Of a stretch of 64,000 nt of DNA, positions 23,114-31,178 are shown one piece after another. The notes beneath the pieces are model-generated. The model did no database searches and had not been told where the DNA came from. It saw nothing but the letters and a program-made list of their open reading frames with translations. The position numbers were made by a program, and so were the translations under genes. This DNA is from Palsa-504 sp963769715 (GTDB lineage: Bacteria > Actinomycetota > Actinomycetes > Streptosporangiales > Streptosporangiaceae), in NCBI GenBank assembly GCA_963769715.1, contig CAVYNE010000004.1, forward strand, positions 62,001 to 126,000, given 5' to 3'. Position 1 is the stretch's first letter; the number at the start of each line of letters is the position of its first letter.

Positions 23114-24030
23114 CCCCAGCCAGGGCTGCCAGCAGCCGCCTCGGTGACGTGCCGGAGCAGCAGGGCCGTGGTCACCGGGCCGACGCCGCCCGGCACCGGG
23201 CTCAGCGCCGCCGCTACGCCGGCCGCCGCCGGGTCCACGTCCCCGGCCAGCCCGCCGTCGGCCGTGGCGTTGGTGCCGACGTCGATCACCGTGGCCCCAA
23301 CAGCGACGTGCTCCGGCCCGATCAGCCCGGCCCGCCCCGCCGCCACCACCAGGATCTCCGCAGCCCGGGTAACCGAGGCCAGGTCCACGGTGCGCGAATG
23401 GCAGACGGTGACCGTGGCATCGCGACCGATCAGCAACTGCGCCACCGGCTTGCCCACGACCGCCGAACGGCCCACCACCACCGTCCGCCGCCCGCTCAGC
23501 GCCACCTGGTAATAGTCGAGCAGCGCCAGCACCGCCGCGGCCGTAGCCGGCGCGAAGGCCGGCAGCCCGGTCATCAGCCGGCCCAGCGAGACCGGGTTGG
23601 CGCCGTCGACGTCTTTCGCCGGGTCTATGAAAGAGGCCAGCTCCGCTAGCCGCGCGCCGCCCGGCAGCGGCGTCTGCAGCAGGATCCCGTGCACCGCCGG
23701 GTCGCCGCTCAGCGTGGTCAACGCGGCCCGGATCCCGGCCACGGTAGCTTCCTGGGACTCCGGCCGCTCGGGCGCATGAGGCACCAAATCGGTGACCTCG
23801 CAGGCGATGCCGGCCTTGGCCGCCGTCCGCGTCAGGGACCGGACGTACCAGGCGCTGGCCTCGTCGGCGGTGGCCGTGACCACCGCCAGCCGCGGCAGCA
23901 GGCCCGCGGCGGTGAGCTCGGCCGCCAAGGCTGCCGTCGCCGCCCGGATCTCCGCCGCCAGCTGGCGTCCCGATAGCTGGCGCCCGGACAGTTCCCGCGC
24001 CGCCAGCCGGCCCCCGGCAAAGGAATTCAC
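23110..24030 (-). CDS. folD: FolD-like methylenetetrahydrofolate dehydrogenase lacking the catalytic lysine
   Basis: 306 residues. FolD marks are ILLQTPLPGG, FIDPAKDVDGANPVSLGRLM, PATAAAVLALLDYY, RRTVVVGRSAVVGKPVAQLL, ATVTVCHSRT and VIDVGTNA...GDVDP with PVPGGVGPVTTALLLRH at the end. FolD normally both oxidises methylene-THF with NADP+ and hydrolyses methenyl-THF. The YxxxK motif, whose lysine is needed for the cyclohydrolase step, reads Y62-V-R-S-L66 here, so the lysine is replaced by leucine. I infer a dehydrogenase that has lost cyclohydrolase activity. The start overlaps the stop of the upstream fchA-like gene (24027-24030), whose product would supply that step. Converges on the XRE gene with a four-base overlap. 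Confidence 0.92.
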   Translation of the reverse strand: MNSFAGGRLAARELSGRQLSGRQLAAEIRAATAALAAELTAAGLLPRLAVVTATADEASAWYVRSLTRTAAKAGIACEVTDLVPHAPERPESQEATVAGIRAALTTLSGDPAVHGILLQTPLPGGARLAELASFIDPAKDVDGANPVSLGRLMTGLPAFAPATAAAVLALLDYYQVALSGRRTVVVGRSAVVGKPVAQLLIGRDATVTVCHSRTVDLASVTRAAEILVVAAGRAGLIGPEHVAVGATVIDVGTNATADGGLAGDVDPAAAGVAAALSPVPGGVGPVTTALLLRHVTEAAAGSPGWG

Positions 24031-24641
24031 CGGCTGACCTCCGCGCGGACCGCCGCGACGATCTGGTCAGCTCGGGTCACCACCATGTCCGCCACCGCGG
24101 CCGTGGCCCCGAACTCGTCCAGCAGCACCGGATCCGTGATCCCCTTCAGGTTGACCTCGATGAAGAGCCGCGCGGTGACCGCGGCGGCCCGGGCCGCCAC
24201 GGCCGCGGCGGCCAGGTCGGTGATCATGGTGCGGTTCCCGGCCGGCTGCAGCTCTTCGGCCAGGCTGATCACCAGCAGCGCCGTACGCACCACGTCGGCG
24301 GGCGGACGTGCCGCGCCGGCCAGGGCAGAAGATATTGAGGCCGAACGATCCCGGCGTTCAGCCTCGGTCTCCCGGGGGAGCTGGTACGCCTCGGCGACCG
24401 CGCGGAACGCCTCGGCATCCGCCTCGGCCAGCGCCAGCGCGTCCTCCCGCAGCCCGTCGGCTTCGGTCACGATGCGGTTTATCAGGTCGGCGTCGTAGCG
24501 GGGCCCGTCGCTGTACCGGGCGACCATGGCCAGCAGCGCCGCGGCCTGCGCGGCGTGCAGGGCGGCGGTGGCGCCGCCGCCGGGGGCGGGAACTCGCGCG
24601 GCCAGCTGCTCGAGAAAGGCCGCAATGGTGTCGTCGCGCAT
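24027..24641 (-). CDS. FchA-like methenyl-THF cyclohydrolase (FTCD_C domain)
   Basis: 204 residues, almost entirely helical. FLEQLAARVPAPGGGATAAL, HAAQAAALLAMVARYSDGP, ADAEAFRAVAEAYQLPRETE and AGNRTMITDLAAAAVAARAA are the formiminotransferase-cyclodeaminase/FchA pattern, including the PGGG loop. Family members are cyclodeaminases or methenyltetrahydrofolate cyclohydrolases; the stop overlaps the folD start, which favours cyclohydrolase. Together the two proteins would interconvert methylene-THF and 10-formyl-THF in the cytoplasm, relevant to C1 oxidation from methanol or formaldehyde. The gene is divergent from csoR, 45 bp away. Confidence 0.88.
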   Translation of the reverse strand: MRDDTIAAFLEQLAARVPAPGGGATAALHAAQAAALLAMVARYSDGPRYDADLINRIVTEADGLREDALALAEADAEAFRAVAEAYQLPRETEAERRDRSASISSALAGAARPPADVVRTALLVISLAEELQPAGNRTMITDLAAAAVAARAAAVTARLFIEVNLKGITDPVLLDEFGATAAVADMVVTRADQIVAAVRAEVSR

Positions 24642-24686
24642 GCCGTGAGGTTACCCCGCGGCGGTTCCAGCGCTTACAGTTGAGTC

Positions 24687-24968
24687 ATGCATGGGTATAC
24701 CCAGGACAAAGACGCCTACCTCAAGCGGCTGCGCCGGATCGAGGGTCAGGTGCGCGGGCTGCAGCGCATGGTGGAGAACGACACCTACTGCATCGACGTC
24801 CTCACCCAGGTATCCGCGGTGACCCGGGCCCTGCAGGCGGTGGCCCTCGGACTGGTCGAGGACCACCTCGGCCACTGCGTCACCCAGGCCATCGAGACCG
24901 GCGGTCCCGAAGCCAGCGAGAAGGTGAAGGAAGCCTCCGAAGCCATCGCCCGCCTTGTCCGGTCCTGA
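24687..24968 (+). CDS. csoR: CsoR-type copper-sensing repressor
   Basis: 93 residues, all helical. The W-X-Y-Z ligand pattern of CsoR is present: C35 (TYCIDVL), H60 (EDHLGH) and C64 (GHCV), with the DNA-contact region YLKRLRRIEGQVRGLQRMVE. CsoR binds DNA as an apo-protein and is released by Cu(I), derepressing copper efflux genes. It lies some 5 kb before the copper cluster with the GH5, DUF899 and membrane genes between. Alternative family members (FrmR, RcnR) lack this exact Cys-His-Cys set. Confidence in copper specificity is good because of the ligands and the neighbourhood. Confidence 0.9.
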   Translation: MHGYTQDKDAYLKRLRRIEGQVRGLQRMVENDTYCIDVLTQVSAVTRALQAVALGLVEDHLGHCVTQAIETGGPEASEKVKEASEAIARLVRS

Positions 24969-25003
24969 CCTAGGCCCGGTCCCGCTGACTGGCGCCGAAG
25001 GCC

Positions 25004-26215
25004 CTAGCCGTTCTGCTGCCCGAACCAGGCCAGGAGCAGGGATCCGGCGCCCTGGCCCGGCTGCGGTTCCCGGTTCGACTGGCAGCTCCAGGTGCGCCCG
25101 TTCATCGTGGTGGGGTAGGCCAGGTCGCGGTAGGACTTGATCAGGTAACCCGGCTGGAGCTGGTAGGCGTTCAGGCCGATGCCGTGCGCGGCCAGGTACT
25201 GCAGGTACTCCGGAACGCTCGCCGGCGCGTCTGGCCAGCACGAGCTGCGCACCGGCACCGGGTGCACGGTCTGCGCGGGCTCGTAGTTCGTCCACTCGCC
25301 GTCTACCACGGGCGCGATGCCCATCGTGACCAGGTAGCCGAAGTCGGCGTCCCAGGAGGCCGTGCCGGGCGGGCCTGCCGGGTGGTGCAGGGCGTACACG
25401 ACCCCGCTCACCTTCAGCAGAGCGCCGTAGGTCACCATCCCGGCGAACGAGTCGGAGTTGTCCGGGCCCTCGACCCAGAACAGGTTCCGCGCGCCGAGGG
25501 TGTTCCGCACGTAGGCCGCTAGCTGGGCCATGCCAAAGGGGTAGAACGTACCCCCGAACGAGCCTCCGTTCAGCCACAGCTGCCACTTGCTCGCCTGCGA
25601 CATGCCGGCGGAGTAGGTCCGCGGCTCGTTGAACAGGTCGAAGATCACCTGCGGGTCGTGGCCGTAAAGGCTGGCCATGTCCTGCCAGAACGTCTCGGTG
25701 GCGGCCGTGGGTCCCCGCTGGGTGCTCCGCGCCACGGCGCCCCCGAACTCGGTCTGGTCGTTGAGCACCACCACCAGGTGGTAGCGCTCGGCCAGCGCCA
25801 CCTCGGACTCGACGGCATTCAGGTACGACTGGTCCAAGCCAGTCCCGTTCGGCCCGAAGAGATTGTCCTGGCTCAGCTGCAACCGGACCGTGTTGGCGCA
25901 CCAGTCCACCGCGTCCGCCGCGATCTTGGCCAGGTCAAGTCCGGTGAACTTCCGCCAGTTCAGCACCTGCAGGCCAGGCACCGTGAGCCCGTAGGAGACG
26001 AAGGCCTGACCACCCTGGTCGAACACCTGGGTGCCGTGCACGCTGAACGGCCCGGCCGCCTGGCGGCACGACGTGGTGTGGCCGGCCGACGCCAACGCAC
26101 CCGCCGGGGGTGCGGCACCTCCGGCCACCGTCGCGGCCAGCGTCATCGCCGTGGCCGCCACCAGACCGCGCAGGCCTAGCCGCCTGCCCGCGCGCGCCCA
26201 TCGTGCCGTCGTCAC
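25004..26215 (-). CDS. secreted GH5-family glycoside hydrolase (cellulase-like)
   Basis: 403 residues from GTG 26215. A twin-basic start (RWARAGRRLGLRG) and a hydrophobic core through about residue 42 give a signal peptide, so it is secreted. The GH5 barrel shows DWCANTVRLQLSQDNLFGP, VVVLNDQTEFGG, VIFDLFNEPRTY with acid/base E197, and APVVDGEWTNY with nucleophile E307. ALHHPAG supplies the substrate-site histidine. No carbohydrate-binding module is seen. The upstream region holds two copies of CCATGTGGCCACCGG 32 bp apart. It probably acts on beta-1,4-linked polysaccharide; exact substrate unknown. Confidence 0.9.
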   Translation of the reverse strand: MTTARWARAGRRLGLRGLVAATAMTLAATVAGGAAPPAGALASAGHTTSCRQAAGPFSVHGTQVFDQGGQAFVSYGLTVPGLQVLNWRKFTGLDLAKIAADAVDWCANTVRLQLSQDNLFGPNGTGLDQSYLNAVESEVALAERYHLVVVLNDQTEFGGAVARSTQRGPTAATETFWQDMASLYGHDPQVIFDLFNEPRTYSAGMSQASKWQLWLNGGSFGGTFYPFGMAQLAAYVRNTLGARNLFWVEGPDNSDSFAGMVTYGALLKVSGVVYALHHPAGPPGTASWDADFGYLVTMGIAPVVDGEWTNYEPAQTVHPVPVRSSCWPDAPASVPEYLQYLAAHGIGLNAYQLQPGYLIKSYRDLAYPTTMNGRTWSCQSNREPQPGQGAGSLLLAWFGQQNG

Positions 26216-26225
26216 GGAACGACCT

Positions 26226-26272
26226 CCATGTGGCCACCGGAATGATCACGCCTGTCCCCATGTGGCCACCGG
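26226..26272. repeat. direct repeat upstream of GH5 gene, possible operator
   Basis: CCATGTGGCCACCGG occurs at 26226-26240 and 26258-26272, 32 bp apart (three helical turns). The core TGGCCA is palindromic. Its place just upstream of the minus-strand cellulase start suggests a regulator site. Confidence 0.6.
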
Positions 26273-26477
26273 GAAGAACACTGAAGTCCGGCTTCTCGTG
26301 ATGGGGCACGTTAAAGCGTGTTGCGCCGCGATCATACCGATTTGCGCGCGGCCGCGTTTGTTACCCCAGTGAAGTCCGGGTGAAGTTTCCTGCCGCGAAC
26401 CGTCCATTTTCGTCTCAGCGGTTCGTCGTACCTGTGCAGGCGGTCAGAAGTTCTGAACCCGTTCACAGGAGGTTTCG

Positions 26478-27200
26478 ATGAGTCTTCCCGATGTCACCTC
26501 GCGCGAGCAGTGGCTCGAGGCCAGGCGCCGGCTGCTGGCGCAGGAGAAGGAACTGACCCGCGGCCACGACGCCCTCAACGCCAGCCGGCGCAGGCTGCCG
26601 ATGGTCAAGGTGGACCAGGACTACGTGTTCGAGGGTCCGGACGGCCCGGTCACGCTGGCCGGACTGTTCTCCGGCCAGCGGCAGCTGATCGTCCAGCACG
26701 TCATGTTCGGTCCGGACTGGGATCAGCCCTGCCCGGGCTGCTCGGCCACCATCGACGAGCTCTCCACGGGGATCATCGACCACATGGGGACCAGGGAGAC
26801 GGCCTTCGTGCTGGCCTCCCGCGCCCCCTACGACAAGATCGCCGCGATGGCCAAGGAGCGGGGCTGGTCCGTCCCGTGGTACTCCAGCTACGGCAGCGAC
26901 TTCAACTACGACTACCAGGTCACGCTGGATGAGTCCCGCGGCCAGGTGGAGTACAACTACCGGGCCGAACCTGGCCTGCTCGGCGGCGAGCGATCCAGCG
27001 AGATGCCGGGCTACAGCTGCTTCCTGCGCGAGGGCGACGAGATCTTCCACACCTACTCGGTTTACGGCCGGGGCACCGAGTATGTGGGAAACGCCTACAC
27101 CTTCCTCGACCTGACCGCGCTCGGCCGCCAGGAGGACTGGGAGGAGCCCAAGGGCCGGGCGACCCCGGTCCGCGGCGGCGACCCCACGTTCACGACCTGA
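26478..27200 (+). CDS. DUF899-family thioredoxin-like protein
   Basis: 240 residues with AGGAGG upstream. It has the DUF899 pattern: REQWLEARRRLLAQEKELTR, RRLPMVKVDQDYVFEGPDGP, LFSGQRQLIVQHVMFGPDWD, CPGCSATIDEL, then YSSYGSDFNYDY and FHTYSVYGRGTEYVGNAYTF. CPGC at about residues 87-90 is a thioredoxin-like redox pair. Such proteins are cytoplasmic and of unknown reaction, though the fold suggests thiol chemistry. It stands alone between the divergent GH5 gene and convergent membrane genes. Confidence 0.9.
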   Translation: MSLPDVTSREQWLEARRRLLAQEKELTRGHDALNASRRRLPMVKVDQDYVFEGPDGPVTLAGLFSGQRQLIVQHVMFGPDWDQPCPGCSATIDELSTGIIDHMGTRETAFVLASRAPYDKIAAMAKERGWSVPWYSSYGSDFNYDYQVTLDESRGQVEYNYRAEPGLLGGERSSEMPGYSCFLREGDEIFHTYSVYGRGTEYVGNAYTFLDLTALGRQEDWEEPKGRATPVRGGDPTFTT

Positions 27201-27260
27201 CGCCGCCGTACAGGGCCGGAACGGGCGGGACTGATGTCATGGTCCCGCCCGCCGACGTTC

Positions 27261-28058
27261 CTAGATCAGGATCAGCAGCATGAACGCCATGGTGACCCCC
27301 ATCGCGATCCGGGAGCTGGTCGCCACCCACGGGGCGAGGATGCCCGTCCCGGCGCCGCTCGCCGGGCCGCCGGGACCGGCGGACTGCGCCGGACTGACCG
27401 CAGCCGGTTCGGCAGCCATGGCGGAACCAGCCAGGCCGCCGGCCGGTGCGGATACGGCGGCGCCAGGTCCGACCCCCGCTCCGACGCCGGCCAGCACCGC
27501 GTCGGCCGGCACCACGCGGGCGACCGTAAGGCTGTAATGCCCGCTGGTGCCGGGGCCGGAGAGCTGGTCCAGGTCCCAGATGCTGTAGCCGATCAGCGCC
27601 AGCGCGAAGATGAAGGCCAAGAACGGCAGGCTCAGGGTCCCCATCGTGCTCGCGGCCCCGCCCATGCCGCTCATTCCCGATCCGTGCGCCGCGGGGACGG
27701 CTAGGGCGAGGAACATGTACAGCATCGCCGCGGCATGGATCAGGTGCGGTGCGCAGTGCCCGCCCGCCAGCGCGCGGACGCCGCTGACCTGCATATCCCG
27801 TGCCACCCGGTAGGCGAACCACGCGGTCATCACGGCGAAGATGACCTCCCACGCGCCGTTGGGCAGGGTCTGCAGGCTCGCGGTCAGCATGCCCGCCATC
27901 GCGATGGCCATCAGCAAGTGCGCGACGTCGATGTCGGCCAGGGCTGCCCGCTGCGTCCCCCGTCGCCACGGCTGCGCCACGACCAGGCGGCCCGCGCTCA
28001 CCGCCGCGACCACGAGCATGAGCGCGGCGAAGATGTCCAGGATCCAGGAGGGGGTCAT
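27261..28058 (-). CDS. DUF5134 membrane protein
   Basis: 265 residues from ATG 28058, overlapping the upstream stop as ATGA. Hydrophobic helices include ILDIFAALMLVVAAVSAGRL, AHLLMAIAMAGMLTA, WEVIFAVMTAWFAYRV, HLIHAAAMLYMFLALAVP and LPFLAFIFALALIGYSIWDL, with a last one at the C-terminus (MAFMLLILI). The arrangement and AHLLMAIAMAGM, with its Met/His-rich first helices (HAAAMLYMFLALAVPAAHGS), fit the actinobacterial DUF5134 family. A Gly/Ala/Pro-rich loop (about 185-240) precedes the last helix. Encoded with the next membrane gene near copper genes; a metal link is possible but unproven. Confidence 0.82.
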   Translation of the reverse strand: MTPSWILDIFAALMLVVAAVSAGRLVVAQPWRRGTQRAALADIDVAHLLMAIAMAGMLTASLQTLPNGAWEVIFAVMTAWFAYRVARDMQVSGVRALAGGHCAPHLIHAAAMLYMFLALAVPAAHGSGMSGMGGAASTMGTLSLPFLAFIFALALIGYSIWDLDQLSGPGTSGHYSLTVARVVPADAVLAGVGAGVGPGAAVSAPAGGLAGSAMAAEPAAVSPAQSAGPGGPASGAGTGILAPWVATSSRIAMGVTMAFMLLILI

Positions 28059-29044
28059 GATGCGGTCGTCCCTTCGTTGGCGCCAGCCGGGGCTAGGGCG
28101 GTCCGGACCGGCCAGTAGGTGAGCGCCAGCAGGGCCAGCAGCAGCCCGGAGTTGGGGTCTGTGCCGCCGCCGGTGAGGATGGTCCCGAAGGCCTCGCCGA
28201 ACACCCAGATCACCGCGGCCACCACGAGGGCCAGGATTAGGGTGCCCTTGGCCGCCGGGGCCGGCAGGTACACGCCCACGGCGATGATCACCAGCGCGGC
28301 GGCCAGTACGATCGAGGCGGCCAGTCCCTGGTGGGCGACGAGCGCGGCGGCGTTCCTGTCGAGCGCGGCGAGCCAGCCCGGCTCCCCGTCGCCCATCCCC
28401 GCGATCATGTCGTGCAGCGCCTGCGGCGCCCGGTTCCCGGGCAGCAGGGCGAAGTAGGCCATGCTGAGCCACAGCACGAGCCACAGCGCCCGGGCGACCG
28501 GGGCCCCCACGGCGCGGGCCGCGGTGAAAGGTGCCGGGCCGCCGCGGTCCGTCGGCCACAGCAGCACCGCGAGAAGCGCGTAGATGCCCACCGCGCCGGG
28601 GGCGCCGTTGACCGGGCTCGCGTTGTCGGTCAGCACCATCCCGAGTCCCTCGCCGAACCACCACACGCCGAGCGCCCAGGCGATCGAGGCCGCCAGCGCC
28701 AGTCGTACCGTCGGCCGCCACGCGATCCCGATCGCCAGCAGCAGCTGGATCGTGGCGAACATGGTGTTCAGCAGCACGGCGTGATGCTCGACGAGGGTGG
28801 CGTTCCAGGTGATCGGGCTGGCGACGACGCTCGGGTTGCCGGATGCCGTCCCCCCTATCATCTGGGTGAATGCCTTGGAGAACATGAAGGACTGGTACTG
28901 CAGCACGGCGTCCAGCAGCCATAGCCCGGCCAGCGCCAGCTGCAGCAGCCGCCTGACGTCGGGCGCGGCCAGGGACGCCTCGGCCCCGGCGCCCAGCCTG
29001 CTCCGCGCCGCGGGACGGACTCCCGCGGCAGCGATCTCGCTCAT
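28055..29044 (-). CDS. multi-pass membrane protein of unknown function
   Basis: 329 residues with about seven to eight hydrophobic helices: LLQLALAGLWLLDAVLQYQS, TMFATIQLLLAIGIAWRPTV, LAASIAWALGVWWFGEGLGM, GIYALLAVLLWPTD, WLVLWLSMAYFALLPGNRAP, ASIVLAAALVIIAVGVYLPA and LVVAAVIWVFGEAFGTILTG. The repeated FGEG/FGEAFG motifs after helices suggest an internal duplication. Such proteins often accompany DUF5134 in actinomycetes. Coupled to the downstream DUF5134 gene by a four-base overlap. I recognise no transport motif. Confidence 0.75.
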   Translation of the reverse strand: MSEIAAAGVRPAARSRLGAGAEASLAAPDVRRLLQLALAGLWLLDAVLQYQSFMFSKAFTQMIGGTASGNPSVVASPITWNATLVEHHAVLLNTMFATIQLLLAIGIAWRPTVRLALAASIAWALGVWWFGEGLGMVLTDNASPVNGAPGAVGIYALLAVLLWPTDRGGPAPFTAARAVGAPVARALWLVLWLSMAYFALLPGNRAPQALHDMIAGMGDGEPGWLAALDRNAAALVAHQGLAASIVLAAALVIIAVGVYLPAPAAKGTLILALVVAAVIWVFGEAFGTILTGGGTDPNSGLLLALLALTYWPVRTALAPAGANEGTTAS

Positions 29045-29597
29045 CCGGCTCTCCTCGCTTGCCCGGCCCGGACACCCATGCCCGGGCTGCTGTCATCCTC
29101 GGAAACAGGTATCAAGGGACCCGACCTGCCGCAGTGCGCCTCTCATGGCCACCCGGGAATGCCAGGGCAAATACTATGGGCCATTTTTCCGTGGTTCAAG
29201 AGTTAGCGAAAAGAAAGGCTTACGCTTTTCTCGTAGCTGGAAACCTGCAGGTAGAGTAGGTTGTAACTGGCATATCCTACGGTGCGGCAAAACCCCGTAG
29301 CGGTATTTAATAAACCTGGGGAGGGTATTCAAAGAACCCCTCTAGGGTATTAGCTCCAATCTACCCGGGCCGCGCCCGCCTAACGGTTGCGCCCCGGATC
29401 GCGGGCAGCGCACGCCGGCCTCTTGGAAATGCGCTCGCGACAAGTCATCGTGGAAGTGTGCGTGACGTCGCCTATAGCCGAGGGGCCGCCGATATGACGG
29501 CCCCGCTGGCGAAAGAGCAGTTTCCCGCGCCAGCCTGGCGGGCGGCATCGTGGCCTGGCGTGACGCCGGCCTGCCGCTGGAATCCAGCCTCGCCGGG
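29045..29597. other. 553-bp gap, partly AT-rich, no supported gene
   Basis: From 29160 to 29350 the sequence is clearly poorer in GC than its surroundings. It contains CTACGG...CCGTAG (29278-29301) and GAAAAG...CTTTTC hairpins, and GGGTATT twice. It probably carries the promoter of the minus-strand membrane genes and perhaps a terminator for the metallothionein unit. A 34-codon plus-strand frame at about 29495 has no family support. Confidence 0.4.
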
Positions 29598-29756
29598 TTA
29601 AGGGGCGACGACGACCATCGGGGTGCCGCACGAGCACGTGTACGTGGCGCCGGCCTCGCCCGAACAGTGACAGGCGCGCTGGACCACCAGGCGGCACCCG
29701 CAGTCCTCATGGGTGCAGGTAAGGACCGTTCCCTCGGGAAAACTCGCTGCGGTCAT
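29598..29756 (-). CDS. small Cys-rich metallothionein
   Basis: 52 residues from ATG 29756 (AGAAGGGGCG upstream), stop TAA at 29598. It reads TAASFPEGTVLTCTHEDCGC, then RACHCSGEAGATYTCSCGTP, with seven cysteines in CxxxxCxC, CxC and CxC groups. The pattern TVLTCTHEDCGCR matches short actinobacterial metallothioneins, which bind Cu(I) or Zn(II) in the cytoplasm through thiolate clusters. It lies 63 bp downstream of copZ on the same strand, so the two probably form a copper-buffering operon. Confidence 0.85.
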   Translation of the reverse strand: MTAASFPEGTVLTCTHEDCGCRLVVQRACHCSGEAGATYTCSCGTPMVVVAP

Positions 29757-29819
29757 GCTCGGCGCCCCTTCTGGTTCCGCCCGGCCGGGGAGAATCCCGG
29801 CTGGCCGCGGAGCCCCAGG

Positions 29820-30032
29820 TTAGCGTGACTCGGCGAGCTGGTAGCCAGCTTCTTCGACCGCCGCCCGCAGGGCCGCGACGTCCGGGGCGGGCTCCGCCAT
29901 GACCTTGACCTCGCCGGAAGCCAGGTCGACATCGACCTGGCTGACGCCCGGGATGGCCGAGATCTCCGTCCGCACGGCCTTCTCGCAGTGCTCGCAGGTC
30001 ATGCCGGTGACGGTGATGACGCTCAGGCTCAT
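29820..30032 (-). CDS. copZ: CopZ-like copper chaperone (HMA domain)
   Basis: 70 residues, a single heavy-metal-associated domain: SVITVTGMTCEHCEKAVRTE with the CxxC copper site (GMTCEHC), then ISAIPGVSQVDVDLASGEV and a closing VEEAGYQLAESR. It shuttles Cu(I) in the cytoplasm to P-type ATPases such as the two encoded at 31179 and 33810. It is divergent from the CooC-like gene; the shared intergenic region carries an AT-rich palindrome at 30171-30190. The metallothionein gene follows it. Confidence 0.93.
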   Translation of the reverse strand: MSLSVITVTGMTCEHCEKAVRTEISAIPGVSQVDVDLASGEVKVMAEPAPDVAALRAAVEEAGYQLAESR

Positions 30033-30170
30033 GCCTGAATCGTATATCCGCAGCCGGTCGCCCGGCGGGCCTGGTCCAGCAGATCCGGCGAGACCGCTAG
30101 CGAGATGATGCGTCCTTCCTGTCGGAACGGGTTGACCCGGGCACGCGCAGTCGCCACACTCATCCTGACA

Positions 30171-30190
30171 TGAAACTGATAATCATTTCT
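30171..30190 (+). promoter_or_regulatory. AT-rich Fur/Zur-like box
   Basis: TGAAACTGATAATCATTTCT holds the perfect palindrome TGATAATCA (30177-30185) flanked by partly symmetrical AA/TT, resembling boxes bound by Fur-family metal regulators such as Zur (TGAAAATGATTTTCA type). It lies 26 bp before the start of the CooC-like gene, separated by AAAAAGGAGG. In DNA this GC-rich the AT block stands out. Confidence 0.5.
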
Positions 30191-30216
30191 GGTGGTGGTG
30201 AGAAAAAGGAGGCGGC

Positions 30217-31173
30217 GTGAAGGTCGCGTTCGTGGGCAAGGGCGGCAGCGGCAAGACGACGCTGTCGTCGCTGTTCGTCCGGCATCTGGCCGGCCAGGGG
30301 TTCCCGGTGGTGGCCGTCGACGCCGACATCAACCAGCATCTGGCCGAGGCGCTCGGCGTCAGCGGCGATCCGCCGGCGCTGGGCGCGAACCTGCCCGAGA
30401 TCAAGGAATACCTGCGCGGCAGCAACCCGCGCATCGCCTCGGCCGCGGCGATGGTGAAGACCACCCCGCCGGGCCGGGGCTCGCGGCTGCTGCGCCTCGG
30501 CGGGGACGACCCCGTGCACGCCCTGAGCGTAGGCACCCCGTGCGGGGCCAGGCTGATGGCCACCGGCCCGTTCAGCGACGACGACCTCGGCGTGTCCTGC
30601 TACCACGCCAAAACCGGCGCGGTCGAGCTGTACCTCAACCATGTCCTCGACGGTCCCGGCGAGTACGTGGTGGTCGACTGCACGGCCGGCGCCGAGTCGT
30701 TCGCCTCGGGCATGTTCACCCGGTTCGACCTCACGTTCCTGGTCGCCGAGCCGACCCGCAAGGGCGTCGGGGTCTGGCGGCAGTGGAGCGATTACGCGGA
30801 TGGCTACGACGTCGCCCTCGCGGTGCTCGGCAACAAGGTCCAGCACCCGCACGACGAGGCCTTTCTGCGCGAGCAGGTCGGCGCCGACCTGCTGGCCTGC
30901 TTCGGCCACGAACCCGCGGTCCGGGCGATGGAACAGGGCCGCCCGTTCGGTCTGGCCGACCTCGGCCCGGAGACCCGTGCGGGCCTGCAGACGCTGCACG
31001 ACAAGGTCGACGCGCAGGTCAAGGACTGGGCCACGTTCACCCGCCAGGCGGTGGAGTTCCACGTCAGGAACGCCCGCGCCTGGGCGAACGCGGCCGTCGG
31101 CGCGGATCTGGCCGCTCAGGTCGATCCTAGCTTCGCCCTGATCCCCGCGCCGCAGGCACAAGGAGTACCTTAA
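30217..31173 (+). CDS. CooC-like P-loop ATPase
   Basis: 318 residues from GTG 30217 with AAAAAGGAGG upstream. A deviant Walker A (FVGKGGSGKTTLSSLFVRHL) is followed by VVAVDADINQHLAEALG, the SIMIBI-class CooC/MinD signature. Later CYHAKTGAVELYLNHVLDG, EYVVVDCTAGAESFASGMFT and LTFLVAEPTRKGVGV are Walker B and base-recognition parts. CooC proteins insert nickel into CO dehydrogenase; related ATPases in actinomycetes have no known partner. No CO dehydrogenase is seen here. The copper pump starts five bases after its stop, so a metal-handling role tied to copper or zinc is likely. It is preceded by a Fur-like box. Confidence 0.82.
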   Translation: MKVAFVGKGGSGKTTLSSLFVRHLAGQGFPVVAVDADINQHLAEALGVSGDPPALGANLPEIKEYLRGSNPRIASAAAMVKTTPPGRGSRLLRLGGDDPVHALSVGTPCGARLMATGPFSDDDLGVSCYHAKTGAVELYLNHVLDGPGEYVVVDCTAGAESFASGMFTRFDLTFLVAEPTRKGVGVWRQWSDYADGYDVALAVLGNKVQHPHDEAFLREQVGADLLACFGHEPAVRAMEQGRPFGLADLGPETRAGLQTLHDKVDAQVKDWATFTRQAVEFHVRNARAWANAAVGADLAAQVDPSFALIPAPQAQGVP

Positions 31174-31178
31174 CCAGC

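Noticed and set aside
27261..29096. Single 611-codon minus-strand frame covering two membrane genes
   Set aside because: The part after 28058 is out of the real frame of the upstream membrane gene (28055-29044) and is Arg/Gly-rich. DUF5134 starts at ATG 28058 with an ATGA overlap.
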